This document shows positions 55,692 through 64,000 of a DNA stretch of 64,000 nucleotides, in pieces; position 1 is the stretch's first letter, and each line of letters starts with the position of its first letter. Source of the DNA: Actinomycetaceae bacterium (GTDB lineage Bacteria > Actinomycetota > Actinomycetes > Actinomycetales > Actinomycetaceae). The stretch spans positions 1 through 64,000 of the forward strand of contig JAUNHH010000003.1 in the NCBI GenBank assembly GCA_030524055.1. The letters run 5' to 3'. A program made the position numbers and the translations under genes. The notes under the pieces were generated by a model, which was not told the DNA's origin, did not search any database, and was given only the letters and a program-made list of their open reading frames with translations.

Positions 55692-58508
55692 ATGTCCGTC
55701 CGACGTCTTGCGGCACCCCTTGCCGCCATAACAGCATTTGTTGCCGTTAACGCGTTTCTACCCAGCGCCCCAGCGCAGGCTGCACCCGTCCTCCATGACG
55801 GTTTAAGCCCCGCAACGGCCGCTGCTTCTTGTTGGGAAATCAAGCAAAATGACCAGTCAGCTCAGGATGGGGCCTACTGGTTATTGACCCCAACAATGAC
55901 TGCCCCAGAGCAATTCTTCTGCGATCAGACCACTGATGGCGGTGGATGGGTTCTTATTGGCCGCGGGCGTGAAGGGTGGGATACCTATGCACGCGGTCAG
56001 GGTGATCCTCGGGGTCTTCTTACCCGCGATCGCACCCCCGCTTCTTTTGGTACTATCCAGCTCTCCGAAGAGAAGGTCAATGGACTTCTTGGCGGAACTG
56101 CAATCAAATCTCAGCCGGACCCGGTGCGAATTGTGCGCGCTGCGGATAATGCTGGCACCCATTGGCAGAATGTCGATATGACCTTCTCGACCATGAATGG
56201 ATGGGAATGGCCCTTCCGTTCTTACCATGCGGGAAAATTTCAGATCAATGGTGGCGGCTATTGGAACTTCGGTAGCCTCGTTGGCCGCTTCGGGTATGAC
56301 AATGGTTGGAATGGTTTAGATCTTTCTGCCTCCTCCAATAGTAAGTACCTCCTCGGCTTTGCTTATGGCGCGGGCGCGCCCGGCGGCTCTGCAGATGCCT
56401 CAGCTTTCCATTACCGCAATGGTGGCCAAATCCTGCCCTATTCCGAGGTCTACCTGCGTCCTCACCTGCGCTCTGATGACGGTTTTGCTCGCATTGATGA
56501 TGCGGGCACCCCGGAAAAGATCCTTCCGCCCACCGTCTCAGATCTCGCCACCCCCACCAGCTGGGGAGTAGTTGGCAATCTCAATGGTCGTGTTGCTGAA
56601 GGAAATTCACCGGTCCAAGCTTTTGCGCAGATTGGTTCCACCATCTTTGTTGGCGGGAATTTCACTGGCGTCCAGCAGGGGAGCCAAGGTGGGGCCATTG
56701 GTCGCACCGCCCTCGCGGCTTTCGACTCCTCAACGGGCGATTTCAAGCCAGAGTTCAATGCGACATTTAATGGCCAGGTCAAGGATCTTGGTGTCCTGCC
56801 GGACGGTAACCTTCTCGTTGCCGGTGAATTCACCATTGTCAACGGCGCACGCCATGTTGGCACTGTCCTTTTAGATCCGGCCACCGGCGCCACCATTGAC
56901 TCCTGGAATCTGGAAATCACTAACCGTATTTCTTCCTCAAGGGGCGTCGTCTCGGTGCGCGCCATTGATGTTGATGGTGACAAGGTCTACCTCGGTGGCT
57001 CCTTTACTCACCTTTCCGGGCAGGGGACGAATAATGTCTACTCACGCCACGGAGCTCGAGTCTCCCTTAATGGCAAGCCGGATCGTTCCTGGAACCCAGA
57101 GTTCAATGGCACTGTCATGGACCTTGACGCCTCTGGCGATAAAGGACGTTTCTACGCTGCCGGATTCTTCAGCCGTACTCGCGGCGAATATATGCCCAAT
57201 GCAGCGGTGCTCTCCACCGAAGCAGGGGCTGCCCGCGCACTCCCCTTTGAATATAAGGGGTCAGTCAATGACGTCAGCGATAGCTACCAGCAGGCCGTCC
57301 TCGACACAGGATCCTTGGTCTTTTTCGGTGGATCCGAACATGCCATCTTCGGCTACGAACCCAGCACCATGCAGCGGGTCTCCGGATCGATTACCGCCCA
57401 CCTGGGTGGCGATATGCAAGCAATGGCCTCCGACGGGACTGTGATCTACGCGGGATGCCACTGCTTTGACCGCGCCTACCAAGACGCCTACACCTGGTCC
57501 ATTCCCTATGGCTTTACTAAAGCTACCCGCGTCCAGGGACTCGGCGCATGGGATGCCGCCACCGGCGCCCTCTACTCGTGGACCCCGTATCGCTTACGGT
57601 CGAAGAATGCGGGTGCCTGGGAACTTTTTGTTGCCGAGGACGGGGCCCTCTGGGTTGGCGGAGACTTTATCGGCTCCATTAATACCAAGGGCCGTAACCA
57701 ATGGAATGGCGGATGGATTCGCTATGGGGCCCAGGATCGTCAGGCTCCTGCTACCCCCGCGAAATTGGCTGCCTTTGCTGACGAATCGACAGGTGAGGTC
57801 TCTCTGAGCTGGGAAGGCGTTGCTGACGCTGCTCGCTACCAGGTGCTGCGTGATGATCGCGTTGTTGCTGAAGTTGGCGAAACTCATGCCACTATTCCCG
57901 CCGCTGGAGACAATCGATTCTTTATTCGCGCTATTGACGCGTCTGGCAATATCAGTGCCTCCTCGCCAGTAGCTACTCCTCAAGCCCCTCCAGCACAGCC
58001 CACCAGCCTTGTGGCCGATAGTGCGCAGTGGTCCTACTACTACGCAACCCAGGCCCCTGCCGCTGAGTGGTTGAAGGCAGAATTTGATGACTCATCCTGG
58101 GCTCGCGGCGCAGCTCCTCTTGGGTATGGGGCACCTGATGTGACCACAACTCTGACTCCACTTGACCCGACTCGTCCCGTCGCGTCCTACTACCGGACTT
58201 CCTTTGACGTGGCCGACCCGAAGGGAGGCGGCGACTATGTTCTGTCCTATGTGGCAGACGATGGTGCCGTGGTCTATGTCAATGGAGTGGAAGTATCCCG
58301 AACCCGTATGGATAAGGGAACTGTTTCCCATGAGACGCGCGCCAACCGCTCTGTCAATACCCCAACTGCTGTTGCCGAGCGAACTGAAATCACAATCCCA
58401 CGGGAAGTCCTGAAGTCAGGAAAGAATGTGATTGCAGTGGAAACTCACCTGAATTTCCGCAACAGTAGGTCTATGACATTTAGAGCTTCGGTATCGCAAC
58501 TGCCATGA
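55692..58508 (+). CDS. Secreted fibrinogen-like YCDxxxxGGGW protein, paralog 1
   Basis: 938 residues, with four parts. A signal peptide (cleavage after about Ala31, PSAPAQA) leads into a fibrinogen-C-like module (about 40-250) with SCWEI and FFCDQTTDGGGW. Then comes a repeat region of propeller type (about 285-675; repeats such as TIFVGGNFTGV, NLLVAGEFTIVNG, KVYLGGSFTHLSG, ALWVGGDFIGS) with CHCFDRAY. An FnIII-like domain (about 685-765) and a C-terminal jelly-roll-like domain (about 770-938) complete it. No LPxTG or membrane anchor is present. Its stop overlaps a TagA-type glycosyltransferase start (ATGA). A role as secreted lectin or adhesin is inferred. Confidence 0.85.
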   Translation: MSVRRLAAPLAAITAFVAVNAFLPSAPAQAAPVLHDGLSPATAAASCWEIKQNDQSAQDGAYWLLTPTMTAPEQFFCDQTTDGGGWVLIGRGREGWDTYARGQGDPRGLLTRDRTPASFGTIQLSEEKVNGLLGGTAIKSQPDPVRIVRAADNAGTHWQNVDMTFSTMNGWEWPFRSYHAGKFQINGGGYWNFGSLVGRFGYDNGWNGLDLSASSNSKYLLGFAYGAGAPGGSADASAFHYRNGGQILPYSEVYLRPHLRSDDGFARIDDAGTPEKILPPTVSDLATPTSWGVVGNLNGRVAEGNSPVQAFAQIGSTIFVGGNFTGVQQGSQGGAIGRTALAAFDSSTGDFKPEFNATFNGQVKDLGVLPDGNLLVAGEFTIVNGARHVGTVLLDPATGATIDSWNLEITNRISSSRGVVSVRAIDVDGDKVYLGGSFTHLSGQGTNNVYSRHGARVSLNGKPDRSWNPEFNGTVMDLDASGDKGRFYAAGFFSRTRGEYMPNAAVLSTEAGAARALPFEYKGSVNDVSDSYQQAVLDTGSLVFFGGSEHAIFGYEPSTMQRVSGSITAHLGGDMQAMASDGTVIYAGCHCFDRAYQDAYTWSIPYGFTKATRVQGLGAWDAATGALYSWTPYRLRSKNAGAWELFVAEDGALWVGGDFIGSINTKGRNQWNGGWIRYGAQDRQAPATPAKLAAFADESTGEVSLSWEGVADAARYQVLRDDRVVAEVGETHATIPAAGDNRFFIRAIDASGNISASSPVATPQAPPAQPTSLVADSAQWSYYYATQAPAAEWLKAEFDDSSWARGAAPLGYGAPDVTTTLTPLDPTRPVASYYRTSFDVADPKGGGDYVLSYVADDGAVVYVNGVEVSRTRMDKGTVSHETRANRSVNTPTAVAERTEITIPREVLKSGKNVIAVETHLNFRNSRSMTFRASVSQLP

Positions 58509-59233
58509 CAGGCCGCCACACACCCTCAAGCGAGGACTTCACGCCAATGGCGAAGTTAGTGGCTACTCCTGGCAGTGTCACCACATGGCTGAACCACTGG
58601 TCACTCCTTCATGCCGATTGGGATTCGCTGGCAGCAGTGAATCGCATCGGTATTGACGGAACCCTGCTTCAAATGGTTCTTGCCCGTCGCGGAGCCACAG
58701 TGAATCGGTCTTCAGCAGATCTCGTTCTGCCGGTCGTTTTCAGTGAGGTTCTTCCTCCTCAGGCGCCTATTGCCATTATTGGCGCAGCGCCTGGGGTTGC
58801 CAAAAAAGTGGCGGAACGCCTGGCGCCACGGACAGTTCTTGCCGTCAATGGCTATGAGGAGTTGCGTGATCTACGCGCGAATCCGCAGGCCCTTATTGAC
58901 CTTAACCCCGCCCTCGTCATTCTTGGTCTGGGGGCTGGGTTGCAAGATGAAGTCGCTAAGGAAATCTCCGCACTCCTACCACAGGCAGCGGTATGTACCG
59001 CAGGCGGATGGATCGACCAATTTGCCAAGAAGGAAACCTATTTCCCCGCGTGGGTCCACCGTTTCCGACTGGGCTGGGCATGGCGCATTGCTAATGAGCC
59101 ACGCCGACTGATTGGCCGCTACACCACAGAAGCCGCTGTTTTCCTGTGGCAAAGTAAAACACTGGCCACCCGACTGCTCGACCTGGGAACGGTTGGCCAA
59201 TGGGGGATTGAGGTTACTCCCCACCAGAAATAA
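58505..59233 (+). CDS. WecB/TagA/CpsF-family glycosyltransferase
   Basis: 242 residues. The C-terminal half has the family hallmarks AAVCTAGGWIDQFAKKE, WVHRFRLGWAWRIANEPRRL and GRYTTEA; INAIL-like NPALVILGLGAG precedes them. TagA adds N-acetylmannosamine to the lipid linkage unit of wall teichoic acid; others act in capsule or enterobacterial common antigen. Start in an ATGA overlap with paralog 1, so the two are co-translated. Together with the TagD-like enzyme it suggests a teichoic-acid-like linkage unit. An exact 12-base repeat is read as PALV. Confidence 0.88.
   Translation: MTGRHTPSSEDFTPMAKLVATPGSVTTWLNHWSLLHADWDSLAAVNRIGIDGTLLQMVLARRGATVNRSSADLVLPVVFSEVLPPQAPIAIIGAAPGVAKKVAERLAPRTVLAVNGYEELRDLRANPQALIDLNPALVILGLGAGLQDEVAKEISALLPQAAVCTAGGWIDQFAKKETYFPAWVHRFRLGWAWRIANEPRRLIGRYTTEAAVFLWQSKTLATRLLDLGTVGQWGIEVTPHQK
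58906..58917 (-). repeat. 12-base interspersed repeat, exact copy inside the TagA-type gene
   Basis: CCCCGCCCTCGT on the plus strand, read as Pro-Ala-Leu-Val. Confidence 0.85.
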
Positions 59234-59250
59234 CACCTCCCGATAACTCC

Positions 59251-59298
59251 CGGGTCGTCACGATGTGTGCTTGACGGACGCATCATCGTGACGGCCCG
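59251..59298 (+). terminator. Long hairpin after the TagA-type gene
   Basis: CGGGTCGTCACGATG (59251-59265) and CATCGTGACGGCCCG (59284-59298) pair over 15 positions with one G-T pair. It is 17 bases after the stop and lacks a strong T-run, so termination efficiency is uncertain. Confidence 0.65.
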
Positions 59299-59318
59299 GT
59301 TGGCATATTCTCGCAGGT

Positions 59319-59379
59319 GTGTCATCATTTATACCCCCGTACTTACCAGACGGGAAGAATCCCATCCTAATGAGGTCAA
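59319..59379 (+). promoter_or_regulatory. Conserved upstream block of secreted paralog 2
   Basis: GTGTCATCATTTATACC, then CCCGTACTTACCAGACGGG (59337-59355), then TAATGAGGTC before the ATG. Relative to block 1 the stem pair A-T has become T-A, preserving pairing. Confidence 0.7.
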
Positions 59380-62196
59380 ATGTCCCGCCCTCGTCCACTT
59401 ATCGCCTCCCTTGCTGCCCTCGCTACAGCCTTCGTTGGGCTGACCATGGCACCGCTATCAGCCCAGGCACAACCTGTGCCCGTTCATGACGGTTTAAGCC
59501 CAGCAACGGCTGCCGCATCCTGCTGGGAAATCAAGAAGAATGACCCGTCTTCCCCCGATGGCACCTATTGGCTGCTCACCCCGCAAATGGACGCCCCCGC
59601 ACAATTCTTCTGCGACCAAAGCTCAGATGGTGGCGGATGGGTTCTTATTGGACGAGGCCGCGAAGGCTGGGACACCTATGCCCGCGGAGAAGGCGACCCT
59701 GCGGCTCTACAGACCCGAGTGCGCGGCCCCGAAGCTTTCTCTACAGTGCAATTGAGCGAAGAAACGATTAACGCCCTTTTTGGTGGCACAGAGGTAGGGC
59801 AACAACCGGATCCTATTCGCGTGGTGCGCGCTGAAGATAGTGCTGGTCAGAGTTGGCAAACCCTCAATTTTACCTTCCCGAAAATGAAGGGATGGGAGTG
59901 GCCATTCCGTTCTTACCACTCCGGTAATGTCCAAATAGATGGGGGATGGTGGCGCTCATTTCCCCACGTTCTTTTGCCACTTGGTGAGGATCGAGCCTGG
60001 CGTGGAATCGACCTATCAATTAATGCCACCTCAAAATACCGACTGGGTTTTGCCTATGGACGTGAAGCACAGGGCGGATCAGAAGACCCCAATGATTTCC
60101 TTTATCGCAATACCGGCTCTATTCTGCCCTATGCCGAAGTGTATATTCGCCCTCAACTGACATCCGACCAAGGATTTGCACCCATTGCCGATTCAGGCAC
60201 AGAAGAAAAACTCCTCCCCGCTACAGTGTCAGATTTAGCAACACCCACAACATGGGGCGTTGTCGGCAATCTCAATGGGCGCACTGCTGAAGGAAATGCT
60301 CAAGTCCAAGCATTTGCCCAAATTGGTTCCACTGTTTTTGTGGGTGGAAACTTTACTGGCGTTGCACAGGGGGCGCAGGCAAGTCCTGTTCCCCGCACTG
60401 CGCTAGCCGCATTTGATTCCACAACGGGAGACTTTATTCCCGACTTCAATGCCACCTTTAATGGCCAGGTCAAAGACCTCGCGGCCTTACCCGATGGGAA
60501 TCTCCTTGCAGCAGGGGAGTTTACTGAAGTCAATGGTGCCCGCCATGTTGGCACAGTTCTTCTTGACCCAAAAACTGGTGCCACAATTGAGTCCTGGAAT
60601 GTCGACATCGTTAATCGACTCGCTTCTTCTGGCGGTTTTGTTTCCGTCCGCGCCATTGATATCGATGGCGACATGGTGTACCTAGGTGGCTCTTTTACTC
60701 ATCTCAGCGGTGGGGGAGTGTCCAATGTGTACGCCCGTAATGCGGGACGTATTTCAGTCAGTGGTAAACCGGACCGAAGCTGGAATCCGGAATTCAATGG
60801 ATCGCTGATGGAAATTGATGCCTCCGTGGATTCTTCCCGCGTTTATGCGGCCGGATTCTTTACCCGGACAAAAACCACTGATGTTGCTAAAGCTGCCGTT
60901 ATTTCGACAGCCGCTGGAGCCGATCCAGCATTACCCTTCACTTATGTGGGATCTATGCCGCAATTGCGCAATATTTACCAGCAGACAGTATTAGATACTG
61001 GCTCCCTCGTCTTTTTTGGCGGATCCCAACATGCCCTTTTTGGCTATGAACCCGCAACGATGCAGCGCGTCTCCGGCTCTATCGCAGAAAACCACGGCGG
61101 CGACTTCCAAGCAATGGCCACCGATGGGCAGGTCCTCTACGCCGGCTGTCACTGCTTTGACCGCGCCTATGAAAACGCCTTTACCTACCCGGAAGTCACC
61201 GGCTTTACCCGTGCCACCCGTATCCAAGGGCTGGGTGCGTGGGACGCCAAAACTGGCGCACTCCTATCGTGGGCGCCCTACCGTTTGCGTTCCCCCAGCG
61301 CAGGCGCCTGGGAACTTTTCGTTGCCGAGGACGGGGCACTGTGGGTCGGTGGAGACTTTATGGGCTCCATTAATGCCGATGGCCGCAATCAATGGAATGG
61401 CGGGTGGGCCCGTTATGGCGCACGCGACCGGGTTGCTCCCGCTCCTCCCGAACAAGGCCGTGCACTGCCTGCCGCCCAGGAAGGCGCCATTGACCTGACC
61501 TGGACAGCGTCAGAGGGCGCTGAGCGCTACCAGATTCTCCGCGACGACCGAGTGATTGCTGAATCCACTGAAACGACCGTGCAGGTGCCTGGCGATACCT
61601 CCAGTCGCTTCTTTATCCGCGCCATTGATAAGAGCGGAAATATCGGCGCCTCAACATCTGTCATTCCTGTCACCGAAGCGCCCGCAGGCCCCCTCGACCT
61701 CGTTGGGCAATCCGCATTCTGGTCCTACTACTACGCGGACCACGCTCCCTCAGCGAACTGGGCCCAATCCACATTTGATGCCTCCTCCTGGCAAAGTGGC
61801 GCGGCACCCATCGGCTATGGTGCAGAAGGTCTCGAAACCCCCGTGCAGCGCCTCGATAGCCGTCCAGTAGCCTCCTACTACCGCACCACTTTTGATGTGT
61901 CCGATCCTCACAGTGGTGGCGACATTGTCGTGTCCTATGTTGCTGACGATGGGGCGGCGGTGTACGTCAATGGCGTAGAAGTATCTCGAACTCGAATGTC
62001 TCCGGGAACTATTACCCACCAGACTCGCGCATCTGCGGCAATACAGACCCCTGCAGCGCTCGCGGCCCCAACCGAGGTGGTGATTCCGCGGCAGGTTCTC
62101 CGCACTGGAACTAATGTGATTGCGGTAGAAAGCCATCTGAACTATAAGAACAGCCGAAATATGACTTTCCAGGCCACAGTGATTCAGAAGCCATAG
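59380..62196 (+). CDS. Secreted fibrinogen-like YCDxxxxGGGW protein, paralog 2
   Basis: 938 residues, the same length and domain order as paralog 1 and closely similar throughout. Signal peptide ends about PLSAQAQP (residue 31-32); FFCDQSSDGGGWVLIGRG marks the fibrinogen-like module. The repeats (VFVGGNFTGV, NLLAAGEFTEVNG, MVYLGGSFTHLSG, ALWVGGDFMGS), the CHCFDRAY cysteines, the FnIII-like domain and the C-terminal VVSYVADDGAAVYVNGVEVS domain follow. Differences concentrate in the fibrinogen-like part (about 195-225). A one-mismatch 12-base repeat forms codons 2-5 (59383-59394). Confidence 0.85.
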   Translation: MSRPRPLIASLAALATAFVGLTMAPLSAQAQPVPVHDGLSPATAAASCWEIKKNDPSSPDGTYWLLTPQMDAPAQFFCDQSSDGGGWVLIGRGREGWDTYARGEGDPAALQTRVRGPEAFSTVQLSEETINALFGGTEVGQQPDPIRVVRAEDSAGQSWQTLNFTFPKMKGWEWPFRSYHSGNVQIDGGWWRSFPHVLLPLGEDRAWRGIDLSINATSKYRLGFAYGREAQGGSEDPNDFLYRNTGSILPYAEVYIRPQLTSDQGFAPIADSGTEEKLLPATVSDLATPTTWGVVGNLNGRTAEGNAQVQAFAQIGSTVFVGGNFTGVAQGAQASPVPRTALAAFDSTTGDFIPDFNATFNGQVKDLAALPDGNLLAAGEFTEVNGARHVGTVLLDPKTGATIESWNVDIVNRLASSGGFVSVRAIDIDGDMVYLGGSFTHLSGGGVSNVYARNAGRISVSGKPDRSWNPEFNGSLMEIDASVDSSRVYAAGFFTRTKTTDVAKAAVISTAAGADPALPFTYVGSMPQLRNIYQQTVLDTGSLVFFGGSQHALFGYEPATMQRVSGSIAENHGGDFQAMATDGQVLYAGCHCFDRAYENAFTYPEVTGFTRATRIQGLGAWDAKTGALLSWAPYRLRSPSAGAWELFVAEDGALWVGGDFMGSINADGRNQWNGGWARYGARDRVAPAPPEQGRALPAAQEGAIDLTWTASEGAERYQILRDDRVIAESTETTVQVPGDTSSRFFIRAIDKSGNIGASTSVIPVTEAPAGPLDLVGQSAFWSYYYADHAPSANWAQSTFDASSWQSGAAPIGYGAEGLETPVQRLDSRPVASYYRTTFDVSDPHSGGDIVVSYVADDGAAVYVNGVEVSRTRMSPGTITHQTRASAAIQTPAALAAPTEVVIPRQVLRTGTNVIAVESHLNYKNSRNMTFQATVIQKP

Positions 62197-62204
62197 AAGC
62201 AGAT

Positions 62205-62249
62205 GGGACTCATGTGCAGCTGTGTCATGAGTCCCGTCTCACCATTTTT
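62205..62249 (+). terminator. Intrinsic terminator of secreted paralog 2
   Basis: Perfect ten-base arms GGGACTCATG / CATGAGTCCC with an 11-base loop, followed by CCATTTTTA. Bases 62250-62365 after it show no gene or clear element. Confidence 0.85.
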
Positions 62250-62365
62250 ACCCAGTAAGGGTGTGATCTGGGCAAAGGAAATTTGTGACCGGGTCAGAGG
62301 CGGAATTTCAGTGCTTTCGGGCCCAATGGCTGTTGCTGGTATTAAATACGGCGATCAGAATGGGT

Positions 62366-62426
62366 GTGTCACTATTGATATTCCCGTGCTTACCAGCCGG
62401 GAAAAATTTCTGTCTAATGAGGTCAC
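62366..62426 (+). promoter_or_regulatory. Conserved upstream block of secreted paralog 3
   Basis: GTGTCACTATTGATATT, then CCCGTGCTTACCAGCCGGG (62383-62401), then CTAATGAGGTCAC before the ATG. The outer four pairs of the inverted repeat are kept; the fifth pair is lost (T-C). Confidence 0.68.
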
Positions 62427-64000
62427 ATGTCCCGTCCTCGCCGTGCGGCTACCCTTGCCGCTGCCTTTATTCTCTGCGCCGTTGGTGAATTTGCGCCACT
62501 GTCATCGGCTAGAGCTGATGTTCCCAATGTGCATGATGGTCGTTCTCCTGCAACGGCTGCCGCCTCCTGCTGGGAAATCAAACAAAATGACCCGCGGTCA
62601 GCAGATGGTACCTACTGGCTGCTGACTCCCACAATGAATGCCCCTGAGCAATTCTTCTGTGACCAAACCTCAGATGGTGGGGGATGGGTTCTTATTGGAC
62701 GCGGACGCGAAGGGTGGGATACCTATGCCCGCGGCGAGGGTGACCCTGCGGCGCTACGAACACGTGAACGCGGGCCCCAAAACCTCTCTACCGTACAGCT
62801 CTCTGAAGAGAAAGTTAATGGTCTTCTTGGCGGCGTTTCGGTAAAAGATCAACGTGATCCCATTCGAGTGATTCGTGCAACCGATAGCCAGGGAAGCCGC
62901 TGGCAAACCCTGAATTTCACATTCCCGCGGATGCTCGGCTTTGAATGGTCATTCCGCTCCCATCACCCAGGATCTGTCACTATTGAAGGTCGCTGGCAGC
63001 GTTCCTTTGAGGGACTGACCCAACTCATGGGCCTTGATAACGGCTGGTATGGGGTGGATATGTCAATTAATGCGACGACAAAGTATCTTCTTGGCTTTGC
63101 TTACGGCCGTAATGTTCGAGCCGGTTCAACCGACCCGGGAGACTTCCTTTATCGCGATAGTGGGGCCGTTCTGCCTTATGCGGAGGTCTATGTGCGTCCG
63201 CAGTTGACCTCAGATCAGGGTTTTACTGCCATTGAAGACTCCGGTACCCCGGAAAAGTTGGTACCAGCAACAGTTTCTGACCAGGCCACACCAACCACCT
63301 GGGGTGTGGTGGGAAACCTCAATGGGCGCACTGCTGAAGGTAATGCCCCGGTCCAGGCTTTTGCCCAGATTGGTTCCACTATTTTTGTGGGCGGCAACTT
63401 TACTGGCGTGCAGCAAGGCTCTCAGGGAAGCCAAACGCGACGCACAGCATTGGCAGCCTTTAATTCGACCACAGGGGAATTTATCCCCGGCTTTAATGCC
63501 ACCTTTAATGGCCAGGTCAAAGACCTCGCCGCTATGCCTGATGGGAATCTCCTTGTTGCTGGCGATTTCACCCAGGTCAATGGCGCGCGCCATGTGGGTA
63601 CCGTCTTACTCGACCCCAATACGGGAGCCACTATTGACTCCTGGGATCTACAGCTGACTAACCGTGCCTCCGCAGCTGGCGGTATGGTTTCTGTCCGCGC
63701 GATTGATCGCGATGGAGATCAGGTCTACATCGGCGGCGCCTTTACTCATATGAGTGGCGGCGGAGCAGACAATGTCTATGCGCGTAATGCGGGACGTGTG
63801 TCTGCAGCTGGGAAACCAGACCGTGGGTGGAATCCTGATTTCAATGGCACCCTAATGGATCTGGATGCTTCTAAAGATTCCTCCCGCCTCTATGCTGCCG
63901 GGCACTTTACCCGCACCAAAACCACTGAGGTCGTTAAGGCCGCCGCAATCTCTACTGCGCCCGGAGCCGATCCTGCGTTGCCTTTCACCTTCCAACCGTC
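62427..64000 (+). CDS. Secreted fibrinogen-like YCDxxxxGGGW protein, paralog 3 (cut by window end)
   Basis: 524 residues are visible, with no stop before the window edge. The ATG at 62427 lies eight bases after TGAGGT and gives a signal peptide starting MSRPRRAATLAAAFILCAVG. FFCDQTSDGGGWVLIGRG and the first repeats (IFVGGNFTGV, NLLVAGDFTQVNG, QVYIGGAFTHMSG) align with paralogs 1 and 2 without gaps that I could see, so the gene is presumably intact and ends near 65.2 kb if the length is shared. It has its own conserved upstream block. Confidence 0.83.
   Translation, partial: MSRPRRAATLAAAFILCAVGEFAPLSSARADVPNVHDGRSPATAAASCWEIKQNDPRSADGTYWLLTPTMNAPEQFFCDQTSDGGGWVLIGRGREGWDTYARGEGDPAALRTRERGPQNLSTVQLSEEKVNGLLGGVSVKDQRDPIRVIRATDSQGSRWQTLNFTFPRMLGFEWSFRSHHPGSVTIEGRWQRSFEGLTQLMGLDNGWYGVDMSINATTKYLLGFAYGRNVRAGSTDPGDFLYRDSGAVLPYAEVYVRPQLTSDQGFTAIEDSGTPEKLVPATVSDQATPTTWGVVGNLNGRTAEGNAPVQAFAQIGSTIFVGGNFTGVQQGSQGSQTRRTALAAFNSTTGEFIPGFNATFNGQVKDLAAMPDGNLLVAGDFTQVNGARHVGTVLLDPNTGATIDSWDLQLTNRASAAGGMVSVRAIDRDGDQVYIGGAFTHMSGGGADNVYARNAGRVSAAGKPDRGWNPDFNGTLMDLDASKDSSRLYAAGHFTRTKTTEVVKAAAISTAPGADPALPFTFQP

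Noticed and set aside
55692..62196. Sortase anchoring of the secreted paralogs
   Set aside because: The C-termini end directly after a folded domain (SVSQLP, TVIQKP) with no LPxTG-like motif, hydrophobic segment or basic tail.

Overview
The window looks like chromosomal DNA of a Gram-positive actinobacterium, most likely of the Actinomyces/Schaalia group (family Actinomycetaceae). Reasons: moderately high G+C, many GTG starts, a DUF3017 protein, an actinobacterial-style glutamine-dependent NAD synthetase, monomer-type isocitrate dehydrogenase genes among fermentation genes (pta, ackA), and apparently leaderless promoters. The genus is inferred from gene content and style, not from a marker gene; no rRNA or tRNA gene is visible.

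Layout. (1) 1-9.3 kb: a complete type I-E CRISPR-Cas operon on the minus strand (cas3, cse1, cse2, cas7, cas5, cas6e, cas1, cas2), its promoter, and at base 1 the leader-proximal repeat of an array that runs off the left edge. (2) 9.4-27 kb: housekeeping and central carbon metabolism: fumC, an MFS exporter, a methyltransferase/cupin pair, DUF456, SdpI-like protein, nadE, pta-ackA, DUF3017, icd, a dicarboxylate/amino-acid symporter, a double-length phosphofructokinase and pgi. (3) 27-34.5 kb: a galactoside locus with a LacI repressor, two near-identical operators, a CUT1 ABC transporter without its own ATPase and a GH2 beta-galactosidase. (4) 34.5-36.8 kb: polyphosphate kinase 2 and malate dehydrogenase. 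(5) 37-46.2 kb: an eight-gene unit with an RpiB-like isomerase, a membrane protein I cannot name, a HAD-IIA phosphatase, two FGGY kinases, an AraM-like dehydrogenase, a SorC-type regulator and a GpsA-like dehydrogenase; I read it as a polyol or ketose utilisation pathway whose substrate is unknown. (6) 46.3-64 kb: purU, then a cell-surface glycopolymer cluster (TagD-like cytidylyltransferase, CDP-alcohol phosphotransferase, two GT2 enzymes, Wzz-like protein, O-antigen-ligase-like polymerase, flippase, TagA/WecB-type transferase) interleaved with three tandem paralogous secreted proteins of about 938 residues, each with a fibrinogen-like YCDxxxxGGGW module; the third is cut by the window end.

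Four things stand out. A 12-base word, ACGAGGGCGGGG, occurs exactly 14 times in either orientation, as inverted pairs forming terminators at gene ends and as single copies inside genes in several reading frames. This is the distribution shown by DNA uptake sequences in Neisseria and Haemophilus. The three secreted paralogs share a conserved upstream block containing a small inverted repeat, and the first is translationally coupled to a TagA-type glycosyltransferase. The 37-46 kb cluster has no textbook counterpart that I recognise. The phosphofructokinase is a eukaryote-like tandem fusion whose second half has an altered active-site motif.

No gap between genes exceeds 300 bases. The longest (9245-9541, 27989-28281, 36779-37033 and 62197-62426) hold promoters, operators, terminators or conserved leaders, as listed.
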